Source: Hymenobacter telluris (lineage in GTDB: Bacteria > Bacteroidota > Bacteroidia > Cytophagales > Hymenobacteraceae). Taken from it: a stretch of DNA of 64,000 bases. The notes below the pieces were generated by a model. It ran no database searches, had not been told where the DNA came from, and worked only from the letters and a program-made list of their open reading frames with translations. The stretch is taken from positions 20,641-84,640 of the forward strand of contig NZ_JAFLQZ010000021.1 in the NCBI RefSeq assembly GCF_017313265.1. The letters are read 5' to 3'. Positions 49,063-56,799 of this stretch are shown piece after piece. Every line of letters begins with the position of its first letter. The stretch's first letter is position 1. The position numbers and the translations under genes were made by a program.

Positions 49063-49752
49063 ATGGCCACTGGAAACGAGCAAGTAGCAGTCGCCGGCTA
49101 CGACCCGTACGGGTTGCGCAACCTGCAGCGCGAAGAAGCCCTCGACAACCTGGGTGGTCTGGAGGCGGTGTGGTACACCCCCGTAAGCAACTTCAACTCC
49201 TGGCCCCACGTGGGCGAGCTCACCATCAGTAAACTCGACCTGGCACCGGGCGCGGTGTGGTACCAGCTGGTGAGCACCCGCGGCACCTTGAGCTACGACC
49301 AGCCCCCCAAGCCGATGGGCCGCCACGGCGACTTGTTTGCCCAGAAGCTCAAGGGCGTACTGGCCCGCCACACCGCGGCGCTGGCCGCCGGCATCGAGAC
49401 GATGGCGGGCGGGCGCTTCGTGGCGTTGTACCGCGACCTGAACGGGCAGGTGCAGCTGGTGGGCACGCCCACCGAGCCGCTGACCTGGACCGACACCTAC
49501 TCGGCCGGCAGCCAAACCGCCCGCAACAACTACGACTGGCAGCTGCTGGGCGAGACCGTGCGCCGCGCCCGGCCCTACCTTGGCACCTGGTCGGTGAGTG
49601 GCCGCGGGCTGGAAGGCGCCCTGGACCTGACGCCCGGCGCCGGGGGCACCGTGGAGCTGCGCACCCACGACGGGCGCCTGCTGGCCATCGTGCCGGCCGG
49701 CAAGAGCGTGGTGCTGCGCGCCGGCTTCAAGCTCAACTACTATATTTCCTGA
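49063..49752 (+). CDS. Tail-tube-like phage structural protein 1
   Basis: 229 residues, beta-rich, no membrane segment. It shares a layout with the protein at 55906-56451: an LGGLE start, a hydrophobic W-P block, a DLNGQVQLVG strand pair (DADGKYIQVG in the other), PTEPL/GLPVEL, then an SAGSQ/GSGKL turn before LLGE/LKGE. Such strand pairs and turns are typical of phage tube subunits. It is followed at once by a terminator and the first late promoter. Could also be a head-completion protein. Confidence 0.55.
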   Translation: MATGNEQVAVAGYDPYGLRNLQREEALDNLGGLEAVWYTPVSNFNSWPHVGELTISKLDLAPGAVWYQLVSTRGTLSYDQPPKPMGRHGDLFAQKLKGVLARHTAALAAGIETMAGGRFVALYRDLNGQVQLVGTPTEPLTWTDTYSAGSQTARNNYDWQLLGETVRRARPYLGTWSVSGRGLEGALDLTPGAGGTVELRTHDGRLLAIVPAGKSVVLRAGFKLNYYIS

Positions 49753-49775
49753 GGTAAGAAAACCGGTGGACGAAC

Positions 49776-49804
49776 AGGCCTGCTCCCTTGGAGTGGGCCT
49801 TTTT
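49776..49804 (+). terminator. Intrinsic terminator fused to late promoter 1
   Basis: An 11-pair stem from AGGCCTGCTCC to GGAGTGGGCCT with two G-T pairs and a CTT loop, then TTTT. It ends one base before the GTCCTTTT box. Confidence 0.75.
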
Positions 49805-49805
49805 C

Positions 49806-49840
49806 GTCCTTTTAGCAGGGAGACGGGCAGGTCAGCTTTG
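49806..49840 (+). promoter_or_regulatory. Late promoter box 1 (GTCCTTTT-N19-CAGCTTTG)
   Basis: GTCCTTTT at 49806-49813, 19 bases, CAGCTTTG at 49833-49840, 28 bases before the tailspike start. The spacing equals that of Bacteroidota -33/-7 boxes, and the second box resembles TAnnTTTG. Confidence 0.7.
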
Positions 49841-49868
49841 GGCTTTTCACGGTGAAAAGTTCAATCCC

Positions 49869-52655
49869 ATGACTGACAGTGCCTTCGTTGAGAAGTGGCG
49901 CCTGCGCTTCCGAGACAACGATTTATTCCTTATTGACGAGGCGGCCCTGCGCGAGTTTGCCCAGGATATTGCCGACACCTTCGGCGCGGATGATCCGCGG
50001 GCGGTGTTCGAGCACATCTTCGAAAACCAGTACGGCAAGCATCCCGAGTTCAGCGCCCAGGCGCCCCTGAACGCCTTCGTGCTGCAGCTGCTCACGGCCA
50101 AGCAAGTGGTGGCCGCCCCGGAGGCGCCGGAGTTCAGTCTGTTCGACGATGCGGCCAACACGGTCGTGCTCTCGCACCCGCAGTACTCCTCCGTCGACCT
50201 GCGCTACGATTTGCCCAACGGCGCCGGCACGGGCCTGAAGGTGCCGGCGGACGGCGTCATCCGGCCCGGCAATATTGCCGGCCAGCTCGTGGGCTACGTG
50301 CGCGCCGCGGGTGGCCGCTTGCAGAGCGACAAGGCCTATTCGCCGGTCTTTACCAGCGTTACCCTCACGCCCCAGGTGCAGCCCAGCGCGCCGCGCCTGA
50401 CCAACTTCGACGACGTAGCCAACACCGTGGGCGTCTACCACCCCAACTACTCCTACGTCGACCTGCGCTACAACTTCAACGGACAGACCGGCCTGCTGGT
50501 CTCCTCGGATGGGCTGATCAGCGTGGGCAACGTGGCCGGCCAGGTGGAGGTGTACGTGGTAGCGAATCCGGAGCAGAACCGGGTGCAGAGTCTGCCGGCG
50601 TACTCGCAGCCCTTCACCATGGGCTCGGTGGTGACGCCGCCCACCCCCACGCCGTTGGCCGTGGCTTTTACGCTGCCTGGTGGCAACACCGTCACGGCTG
50701 GCCAGAACCTGAGCTTCTCGGCCGCGGCCAGTGGCGGCGTGGCGCCCTACTCGCACGAGGTGAGTGCCACCAACGGTGGCACCGGCGTGGTAGTAGGCAT
50801 CGGCGCGGCCGTAGGGGCGCAGTACAGCGGCGTGTGGCAGAGCGTGCCGGCCGGCGAGTACGACCTGGTCGATACGGTGACGGATGCTGCGGGCACCGTC
50901 AAGATTTCCACCTCGCGCCACGTCGTGGCCACGGCGGGCAGCCCGGTCACGGCCCCGGCGCAAGTGGCCACCCCTACCGGGCAAGCAGGGTCGGGCGCAG
51001 TTACGCTTACCTGGGTGGTGCCAGCCAGCAATGGCGCGGCCATTACCAGCTATACGGTGCGCTACCGGCCCGTTGGTGCCACCACGTACTCGGTGTTTGG
51101 CACCACGGGCAACCTGACGGCTATTGTATCCGGGCTGGCCAACAATACCGCCTACGAACTGACGGTGGCGGCTACTAACAGTGCGGGTACGGGGGCGCCC
51201 TCGAATCCGGTGACGGTAACCCCTGTTGCGTCGGGTGGCGCACGCGTCGCGGATGTGTACGCGCTGGTGTTCAACCAAAGCAACGGCAGCGGGGCTTCCG
51301 AGTCGGTGGGATTGCCGGCTAATCTGACGGCACAGAACGAGCGGGTCGGCATTTACTACCACCCCAGCGGTGCCCTGGTGCCCTACAACAGTGGGCACAA
51401 TCAGGCACTGACGCGGGCGCTGATGGGCGGGGATGCGCGCTACCCCTTGGTTGCGTTCGGCCCCGATATGTCGTTTGTGCCTGCCTGGCTGGCGGACCCA
51501 GCCAATGAAGGCAAGGAACTACACATCATCAAGATTTTTGTGGAGGGCGTTGCCAACTCCGACGGCGCTAACCTGTTCAACTGGAACAAAGCGGGGGGCC
51601 TGTTCGACCAGCTGCTGGAGCAGTGGAACGGCTATAAGACCTGGGCAGCGGCCAATGACTGCACGTACACCATCCGAGTCGCTTTCTCAGAGATTGGTGA
51701 GCAGGACTCCAACGATGGCAACCTGAATTTCCTTGCTGATTACCGCACGAGTTGGGGCAAGGCGGAGCAGCAGCTTTTCGCGCCGCAGACACCGATCAAA
51801 GTAGTCGAACTGAAAGTGCGGCCCCAGGATACTGTCATAGCCGGGGAGCAGATCAAGTACGTGCTGGGTGATAACCGGGCTATCCTGGTGCGTCCTAACC
51901 CAGACTTCATTTTCGATGGCACGCACTTCACCCAGGATGAAACGCTGCTACGCGGCCCGCGCATCTATAACGCCCTGAAGGCAGGACTAGCGCCCACGCT
52001 GACCACGCTTAGCCCTGGTAGTGGTGGCATCGGTTCCTACATTACCTTGCTCGGCACCAACTTCAAGGCCAATTCGACCGTGCGCTTCAACAGCGTAGCG
52101 GCCCCTGAAGTGTCCGTGCTATCGGATATTGAAATACGGGTAAAGGTGCCCGTCGGAACGCCGGCCACTGCCACAGTGTATGTCACCACTGACAACGGTA
52201 CGGCCAGCAAAGCGGGCTTCACCCTCACTTCCTTTGCCGGGTTTGTCGCGCCGCTGGAATTCAACCACGATAGCCTCGACCATCTGGCCAACGGCAACGC
52301 CCCGGCCTGGTCGCGTACCGCCGACCCGGATGCCCTCAACGGATATGTGCACTTCTCTAACCTGTTTGGGCAGTGGGCAACGAAAAAGGTGCGCATTACC
52401 AGCCCCCAGCGGCTGCATGTCTTCGCCAACCAAAACACCGGCTTGGGGTGGACGCGGATAGATTTTCTGCAATCGGGAGTCGTCAAGTACCTATTCGAGT
52501 TTTCGCAGAATGGCCCGATGTTAGCCGCCTCATTGGACCGCCCGACGTTCATCACAGATGTCTTAGCCGTCGGGGATTATGACCTGATTATTCAGAAACG
52601 AGACGACACGCCAGAATATGTGGTCATGGATAGTTTTGCCTTCCGCAATGCCTAA
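49869..52655 (+). CDS. Tailspike / receptor-binding protein with SGNH esterase domain
   Basis: 928 residues from the ATG at 49869. In order: an N-terminal helical part (1-85), which may attach to the virion; two related Ig-like repeats (FDDAANTVVLSHPQYSSVDL and FDDVANTVGVYHPNYSYVDL); a PKD-like domain; a fibronectin type III domain (about 360-450); an SGNH/sialate O-acetylesterase-like domain (about 460-705) with the Ser block NQSNGSG, SEIGEQDS and the Asp-His block DGTHFTQ; an IPT/TIG domain (TLSPGSGGIGSYITLLGTNF); and a C-terminal beta domain. Such esterases strip acetyl groups from surface sugars. Own late promoter in front. Confidence 0.8.
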   Translation: MTDSAFVEKWRLRFRDNDLFLIDEAALREFAQDIADTFGADDPRAVFEHIFENQYGKHPEFSAQAPLNAFVLQLLTAKQVVAAPEAPEFSLFDDAANTVVLSHPQYSSVDLRYDLPNGAGTGLKVPADGVIRPGNIAGQLVGYVRAAGGRLQSDKAYSPVFTSVTLTPQVQPSAPRLTNFDDVANTVGVYHPNYSYVDLRYNFNGQTGLLVSSDGLISVGNVAGQVEVYVVANPEQNRVQSLPAYSQPFTMGSVVTPPTPTPLAVAFTLPGGNTVTAGQNLSFSAAASGGVAPYSHEVSATNGGTGVVVGIGAAVGAQYSGVWQSVPAGEYDLVDTVTDAAGTVKISTSRHVVATAGSPVTAPAQVATPTGQAGSGAVTLTWVVPASNGAAITSYTVRYRPVGATTYSVFGTTGNLTAIVSGLANNTAYELTVAATNSAGTGAPSNPVTVTPVASGGARVADVYALVFNQSNGSGASESVGLPANLTAQNERVGIYYHPSGALVPYNSGHNQALTRALMGGDARYPLVAFGPDMSFVPAWLADPANEGKELHIIKIFVEGVANSDGANLFNWNKAGGLFDQLLEQWNGYKTWAAANDCTYTIRVAFSEIGEQDSNDGNLNFLADYRTSWGKAEQQLFAPQTPIKVVELKVRPQDTVIAGEQIKYVLGDNRAILVRPNPDFIFDGTHFTQDETLLRGPRIYNALKAGLAPTLTTLSPGSGGIGSYITLLGTNFKANSTVRFNSVAAPEVSVLSDIEIRVKVPVGTPATATVYVTTDNGTASKAGFTLTSFAGFVAPLEFNHDSLDHLANGNAPAWSRTADPDALNGYVHFSNLFGQWATKKVRITSPQRLHVFANQNTGLGWTRIDFLQSGVVKYLFEFSQNGPMLAASLDRPTFITDVLAVGDYDLIIQKRDDTPEYVVMDSFAFRNA

Positions 52656-52769
52656 ACCGATAGGGTTCAGAATACTGCGGTCGGTCAATTCCAGAGCAGC
52701 GCGGTGGCCTCGCATCCGAATGACGTAGATATGCAGGCTATAGCAGATGCTATTTGGAACACCCTGTAA
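52656..52769 (+). pseudogene. Remnant of a GDSL/SGNH esterase C-terminus
   Basis: In the same frame, directly after the tailspike TAA, 37 codons stay open and end with SHPNDVDMQAIADAIWNTL, the catalytic Asp/His block and last helix of GDSL-type esterases. It has no start of its own, so it is a fragment of another receptor-binding module or an occasional read-through extension. Confidence 0.5.
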
Positions 52770-52794
52770 CTACTAGCACTGAAGCAAGCAGCCC

Positions 52795-52826
52795 CCCCCT
52801 CCTTACCCAAGGAGGGGGTTTTTTTT
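52795..52826 (+). terminator. Intrinsic terminator fused to late promoter 2
   Basis: CCCCCTCCTT (52795-52804) and AAGGAGGGGG (52809-52818), loop ACCC, then eight T. The GTCCTTTT box begins at the next base. Confidence 0.9.
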
Positions 52827-52861
52827 GTCCTTTTTGCCGGGCCGCGGCGCCGGCAGCTTTG
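52827..52861 (+). promoter_or_regulatory. Late promoter box 2 (GTCCTTTT-N19-CAGCTTTG)
   Basis: Boxes at 52827-52834 and 52854-52861, 19 bases apart, 21 bases before the protease start. Confidence 0.7.
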
Positions 52862-52882
52862 CATCACTTCTTACCAGAACTG

Positions 52883-54349
52883 ATGCGCGTCAACGCCTTA
52901 CTCTTTGCGGTGCTCAATGGCTACTTCCTGCTGGAAGCCAGTGCCATTCAAAACTACCTGCCCCTGGCCGAGCAGATGCGCGAGGGCAAGTTCCGGGCCG
53001 CCGACTGGATGGCCGCTGGCGTGGAACTAGAGGTGGCCCCACCGACCAAGTCGTTCCTGGCCATCACGCCGTTCGCCGAATCCGGCGTGCTCAGCTACGA
53101 GGGCCTGGACGAGGTGCCGGCGGGCTCCATTGCCGTGTACACCATCGAGGGCGTGATGATGGAGGCCGACACGTGCTGGAGTTTGGGCACGGCCTCGCTC
53201 GGCCAGCTCATCCGGGAGGCCGACGCCCACGAGAACATTATCGCCCACGTGGGCCGATTTAACACGCCCGGTGGCTCAACCATGGGCCTGGAGAGCTTCG
53301 CCGGCATCATCGCCGGTACTCAGAAGCCGTTTGTGAGCCACGCCACGCAGATGTGCTCGGCCGGCTATTGGGCCGGCTCGGGCGCCAATGCCATCGTTGT
53401 GAACGGCCGCACAGCCATGATTGGCAGCATCGGTACCATGGTCAGCTTCCGCGACTACAGCAAGGCCAACGCCCGGCTCGGCATCGAGGACCACGTCATC
53501 AACGCCACGGCCTCCACCAACAAGAATGCGGCCTTCTCCGAGGCCCAGAAGGGCAACTACAAGCCGATCCGGGCGCAGCTGCTCGACCCGCTGAACGAGG
53601 TATTCCTGAGCACGGTGCGCGAAAACCGCGCCGGCAAGCTCGATGCCCAGCAGGAGAAAGAGCTACTCTCGGGCATGGTCTACATCGGGGAGGCCAACGT
53701 GAGCAACGGCCTGGCCGACCAGATGGGCTCCTTCGAGGACGCCGTGGCCCTGGCCCAGCAGCTGGCCGAAGAAGCTGCCACTTCTGGCGGCAGTGCTGCT
53801 AAAAACGCCACCACATCCTCTAATTCTACCAATACCATGTCGCTTTTCAACAAGAAAACGCTGACGCTGGGCGCCGCCATGGTGGCCCTCGTTGCCAAAC
53901 AAACCGTGTCGGCTGAGGAAGCCGCCGCCGCTAACACCGAGCTGGAGGCTGCCAACATCACCGGCGCCAAACTCATCACCGAGGCCGCCTTCACCGATCT
54001 GGAGGCCAAGGGAGCCCGCGTTGATGCCGCCGAAAAAGAAGCCACCGACGCCAAGGCGGCCACCAAAACCGCCACCGACGAGTTGGCCACGGTACGCCAG
54101 GAGGCCTCGGACTCTAAAGCCAGCAACGAGCAGCTCACCAAGGACTTAGAGGCCGCCACTAAGCGCGCAGAGGACGCGGAGGCGGAAGCCACGCGCCTGG
54201 GCAACCTCTCCGGTGCCACCCCCACGTTCGCCCGCAAGTCGGCCGAGAAAAACGACGTGGAGGAAGAGGGCGACACTAAGTCGACGGCCCAGATCCTGGC
54301 CGACTTGCCGCACAACAAGGCCCTCGACAACAACCCGCTTTTCAACTAG
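52883..54349 (+). CDS. S49-family head maturation protease with C-terminal scaffold region
   Basis: 488 residues from the ATG at 52883; the open frame to 52754 runs through the terminator and promoter. The first 320 residues are an SppA/S49-type protease: VYTIEGVMM, FNTPGGST (the N-x-PGG loop), then CSAGYWAGSGAN with the nucleophile Ser in the SxGY position, and GSIGTMVSF. The last 170 residues are Ala/Glu/Lys-rich and coiled-coil like, as in scaffolding domains fused to head proteases. It lies directly before the capsid gene. Predicted to guide capsid assembly, then cut the scaffold. Confidence 0.88.
   Translation: MRVNALLFAVLNGYFLLEASAIQNYLPLAEQMREGKFRAADWMAAGVELEVAPPTKSFLAITPFAESGVLSYEGLDEVPAGSIAVYTIEGVMMEADTCWSLGTASLGQLIREADAHENIIAHVGRFNTPGGSTMGLESFAGIIAGTQKPFVSHATQMCSAGYWAGSGANAIVVNGRTAMIGSIGTMVSFRDYSKANARLGIEDHVINATASTNKNAAFSEAQKGNYKPIRAQLLDPLNEVFLSTVRENRAGKLDAQQEKELLSGMVYIGEANVSNGLADQMGSFEDAVALAQQLAEEAATSGGSAAKNATTSSNSTNTMSLFNKKTLTLGAAMVALVAKQTVSAEEAAAANTELEAANITGAKLITEAAFTDLEAKGARVDAAEKEATDAKAATKTATDELATVRQEASDSKASNEQLTKDLEAATKRAEDAEAEATRLGNLSGATPTFARKSAEKNDVEEEGDTKSTAQILADLPHNKALDNNPLFN
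53837..54349 (+). CDS. Possible nested scaffold protein within the protease gene
   Basis: An in-frame ATG at 53837 (MSLFNKKTLTLGAAMVAL) follows a Ser/Thr/Asn linker, exactly where the protease part ends. From here 170 residues of coiled-coil scaffold would be made. In lambda, the scaffold Nu3 is made from inside the protease gene C in the same manner. The N-terminus looks like a designed start, but no clear ribosome site is present. Confidence 0.5.
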   Translation: MSLFNKKTLTLGAAMVALVAKQTVSAEEAAAANTELEAANITGAKLITEAAFTDLEAKGARVDAAEKEATDAKAATKTATDELATVRQEASDSKASNEQLTKDLEAATKRAEDAEAEATRLGNLSGATPTFARKSAEKNDVEEEGDTKSTAQILADLPHNKALDNNPLFN

Positions 54350-54411
54350 GCCGCCGCGGCGCCCGGCGCCTCTATAGCCTTCATTTTTCCATTTTTTTAT
54401 ATCCCCATCCG

Positions 54412-55398
54412 ATGACTATCGCAGCCATCATTGCTGAGTTCGGTGCCTATTACCTCAACAACGGCCAGAACGCCACGCGCCTGGTGCAGTTGTTGTTCCG
54501 CCGCGGCGTAACCGAGCAGTTGTTCTCGTCCCTGGTGACGGACGACACCGTGTACCAAGCCGCTAAGACGGTGCTGGGCACCATTTTGCAGCCCTTCCAG
54601 AAAGGCTGGACCCCGAAGGGCGCCTTCACGGCCACGCCCATCACCATCAAGCAGTTCAAAATGAAGGCCGACGTGGAGGAAACTCCCGACGACCTGGAAG
54701 CCACCTGGTTGGGCTTCCTGGCCGACGCCAGCCTCAAGCGCACTGAGTGGCCCTTCGTGCGTTGGTTCATGGAAGTGCACCTCATCCCGCAAGTGGAGGA
54801 GGATTACGAACTGAACGAAATCTACATGGGCGTGCGTGTAGAGCCAACGAAAGACGTGGCTGGTCCTGCTGGTACCGCCATGGATGGTATCCGCAAGATC
54901 CTGAACGACCACACCTCGGCCGGCCGCATCACCCCGCAAGTGTTGGGCGCCATCCCGACCGACCCGGTGGCCTTCTGCGAGTACGTGGAGGCTTTCGTGT
55001 ACGCCACCAACAAGCGTTATCGCAGTGTGTTCATGAACCTAGCCATGAACGAGGACTTCGCCCTGCGCTATGCCATCGGCCGCGCCAAGAAGTACTCGTT
55101 GCACACGCAGGCCATTGAGGCCCCGATTACGCCCGACCTGACGGGGGGCACGCTGACGGCTATTCCGATCCAGCACGCCAAGCAGCAAGTGGTGGGCCTG
55201 CCGTCGATGGGCAACTCGGAGAAGATCTGGATGACTCCCCCAGCCAACGCCAAGCGCCTGGCCAAGAAGAGCCAGAACATGACCCAGTTCCAGATCGAGA
55301 ACGTGGACCGCAAGGTGAAGCTCTACACCGACTTCTGGAAAGGCGTGGGCTTCCTGCTGCCCGAGGCCGTGTTTACCAACGACAAAGACTTGGTCTAG
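54412..55398 (+). CDS. Major capsid protein
   Basis: 328 residues, soluble, with a mix of strands and helices. The call rests on position right behind the protease-scaffold gene, size, and the high share of codons used for frequent amino acids, as in strongly made proteins. Segments such as FTATPITIKQFKMKADVEET and RYRSVFMNLAMNEDFALRYA fit the HK97-like P domain and spine, but no clear motif confirms the fold. Followed by a weak terminator. Confidence 0.7.
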   Translation: MTIAAIIAEFGAYYLNNGQNATRLVQLLFRRGVTEQLFSSLVTDDTVYQAAKTVLGTILQPFQKGWTPKGAFTATPITIKQFKMKADVEETPDDLEATWLGFLADASLKRTEWPFVRWFMEVHLIPQVEEDYELNEIYMGVRVEPTKDVAGPAGTAMDGIRKILNDHTSAGRITPQVLGAIPTDPVAFCEYVEAFVYATNKRYRSVFMNLAMNEDFALRYAIGRAKKYSLHTQAIEAPITPDLTGGTLTAIPIQHAKQQVVGLPSMGNSEKIWMTPPANAKRLAKKSQNMTQFQIENVDRKVKLYTDFWKGVGFLLPEAVFTNDKDLV

Positions 55399-55416
55399 TC
55401 TAGCCTGTAACAAGCC

Positions 55417-55446
55417 AACCCGCTCCGAAGACCGGAGCGGGTTTCG
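55417..55446 (+). terminator. Weak intrinsic terminator behind the capsid gene
   Basis: AACCCGCTCCG (55417-55427) and CGGAGCGGGTT (55433-55443) around AAGAC, then TTCGCTT. The short T-tract suggests partial termination, which would lower the level of downstream genes. Confidence 0.65.
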
Positions 55447-55483
55447 CTTACCTCCTCCATTTCAATAGCAAGATTTACTAGCC

Positions 55484-55858
55484 ATGGCTAAGCAAAACGC
55501 GGCTACCACGCCCGCCACTACCCCCACGCCTGCCGCCACTGCGGCGCCAGCAAACGAAACCCCCGAGCAGAAAATAGCCCGTCTGGAGGCTGAAATTGCT
55601 GCCAAAGACACCATCATCGTCGGCCAGGCCGAGCAGCTGCAGGCCGCTGAAGCCGGCGCCGCGGAAGGCCGCCCGGTGGTGACCCACGACAGTAAGCACT
55701 ACCGCGTGCTGGCCAAGCAGTTCGACTACAAAGGGGTGACCATTAAGGGCACCGAGTTGAAGGAGCAAGCGGACGTCATCAAGTATTTGGTGGAGTCGGA
55801 AAGCGGCGTGCTGCAACTCATCACCAAGGAAGAAGCCTCCGCCGAAGCGCAGGCTTAA
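55484..55858 (+). CDS. Hypothetical virion-region protein
   Basis: 124 residues. A Thr/Pro/Ala-rich start, a coiled coil (KIARLEAEIAAKDTIIVGQA), then a small beta domain (HYRVLAKQFDYKGVTIKGTE). Possibly a head decoration or completion protein; not recognised. Confidence 0.5.
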   Translation: MAKQNAATTPATTPTPAATAAPANETPEQKIARLEAEIAAKDTIIVGQAEQLQAAEAGAAEGRPVVTHDSKHYRVLAKQFDYKGVTIKGTELKEQADVIKYLVESESGVLQLITKEEASAEAQA

Positions 55859-55905
55859 GCCTCCAGTAGTCAATCAATCTAGTCACTCTATAACGACCCT
55901 ATCCA

Positions 55906-56451
55906 ATGGATTTGTCGAGTTTAACTCACCTCGGTGGCCTGGAAGGTGCCGACAATACGCCCGGCCTGCTTGGCTACATCCTGTGGGCGCCAACATCCTG
56001 GTTCACCACCATTGCCAAGGCCCCCAAGTACGACGGTACGGGTGCTGCGGGTGCTTCAGCTGTTATTGCTGATAATCACGCGTTCAAGCCCGGCAAAGGC
56101 TTCCTGCGCTTCTATATCACCCTCGACTCGAATGAGCTGAAGGGCGAAGTGGTAGGCGAGCGGGACGGCCGCGGCCAGAAACTCACGTTCGACGGCTTTC
56201 ACCCCGGCAACAAGGCCGAGGCTCTGGAGATGGCCAACATCGTCAAGAACGTGGACGGCATCATGCTCGTGCCCGATGCCGATGGCAAATACATCCAGGT
56301 GGGCGCACAGGGCCTGCCGGTAGAGCTGGCCGTGTCGTACGGCTCGGGCAAGCTCTCGGGTGGCCGCCGCGGCATCACCCTCAAGGGCGAGTGCTACGCC
56401 ATCGGCATCAAGCTCTACGAGGGCGACGTGCTAGAAAAACCTGCCGCCTAA
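55906..56451 (+). CDS. Tail-tube-like phage structural protein 2
   Basis: 181 residues. Shares its layout with the protein at 49063-49752 (see that entry for the matching blocks), but lacks its longer N-terminus. Beta-rich with LKGEVVGERDGRGQKLTFDG and LVPDADGKYIQVG. Two paralogues in one phage could be tube and terminator, or two tube parts. Placement behind the capsid gene fits a tail or neck protein. Confidence 0.55.
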   Translation: MDLSSLTHLGGLEGADNTPGLLGYILWAPTSWFTTIAKAPKYDGTGAAGASAVIADNHAFKPGKGFLRFYITLDSNELKGEVVGERDGRGQKLTFDGFHPGNKAEALEMANIVKNVDGIMLVPDADGKYIQVGAQGLPVELAVSYGSGKLSGGRRGITLKGECYAIGIKLYEGDVLEKPAA

Positions 56452-56453
56452 CC

Positions 56454-56678
56454 ATGGCCAAGCAGGAAATGCACCGGCTGCGGCCCGAAGTGGCAGAGAA
56501 ATACCGGGCCACTATAACCCCCACGCGTATCGAGATCCAGCGCCTGGGCCGCACCATTGACCTTCGCACGCTTACGCTTGAGGAGGCCGATGTGCTGGTG
56601 CAGGATCCGAAGTTCACCTACCTGGTGGCCAAGCGCAAGCGCTGGGCCCCAGCCGCGCAGAAAACAACCGAAGAGTAG
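56454..56678 (+). CDS. Small basic virion-region protein
   Basis: 74 residues from the ATG at 56454, two bases after the tube-like gene stop. One strand pair (TPTRIEIQRLGRTIDLRTL) and a helix with a Lys/Arg-rich end. No family recognised. Last gene of its transcript. Confidence 0.5.
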   Translation: MAKQEMHRLRPEVAEKYRATITPTRIEIQRLGRTIDLRTLTLEEADVLVQDPKFTYLVAKRKRWAPAAQKTTEE

Positions 56679-56695
56679 AACTGGTGAACCAGGAG

Positions 56696-56731
56696 AAAAA
56701 GGCCCGAACCCGAGTGGTTCGGGCCTTTTTT
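56696..56731 (+). terminator. Intrinsic terminator fused to late promoter 3
   Basis: AAAAAGGCCCGAACC (56696-56710) and GGTTCGGGCCTTTTT (56716-56730), perfect, loop CGAGT. The GTCCTTTT box begins 3 bases on. Confidence 0.92.
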
Positions 56732-56733
56732 GC

Positions 56734-56768
56734 GTCCTTTTTCACCGAGGTAGGCCTTGGCAGTTTTG
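56734..56768 (+). promoter_or_regulatory. Late promoter box 3 (GTCCTTTT-N19-CAGTTTTG)
   Basis: Boxes at 56734-56741 and 56761-56768, 19 bases apart. A start codon follows 4 bases later. Confidence 0.7.
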
Positions 56769-56772
56769 GGGC

Positions 56773-56799
56773 ATGAAAACCCTAATCAAGCCCGCATGA
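56773..56799 (+). CDS. Eight-residue leader MKTLIKPA
   Basis: ATG at 56773, TGA at 56797-56799, overlapping the next gene's start as ATGA. It begins about where the transcript should start, so it could be a leaderless mini-frame that couples translation. Could also be chance. Confidence 0.3.
   Translation: MKTLIKPA

Noticed and set aside
49923..51398. A 491-codon minus-strand frame opposite the tailspike gene
   Set aside because: Arg/His/Gly-rich composition without domains; the plus strand holds FN3 and esterase motifs.
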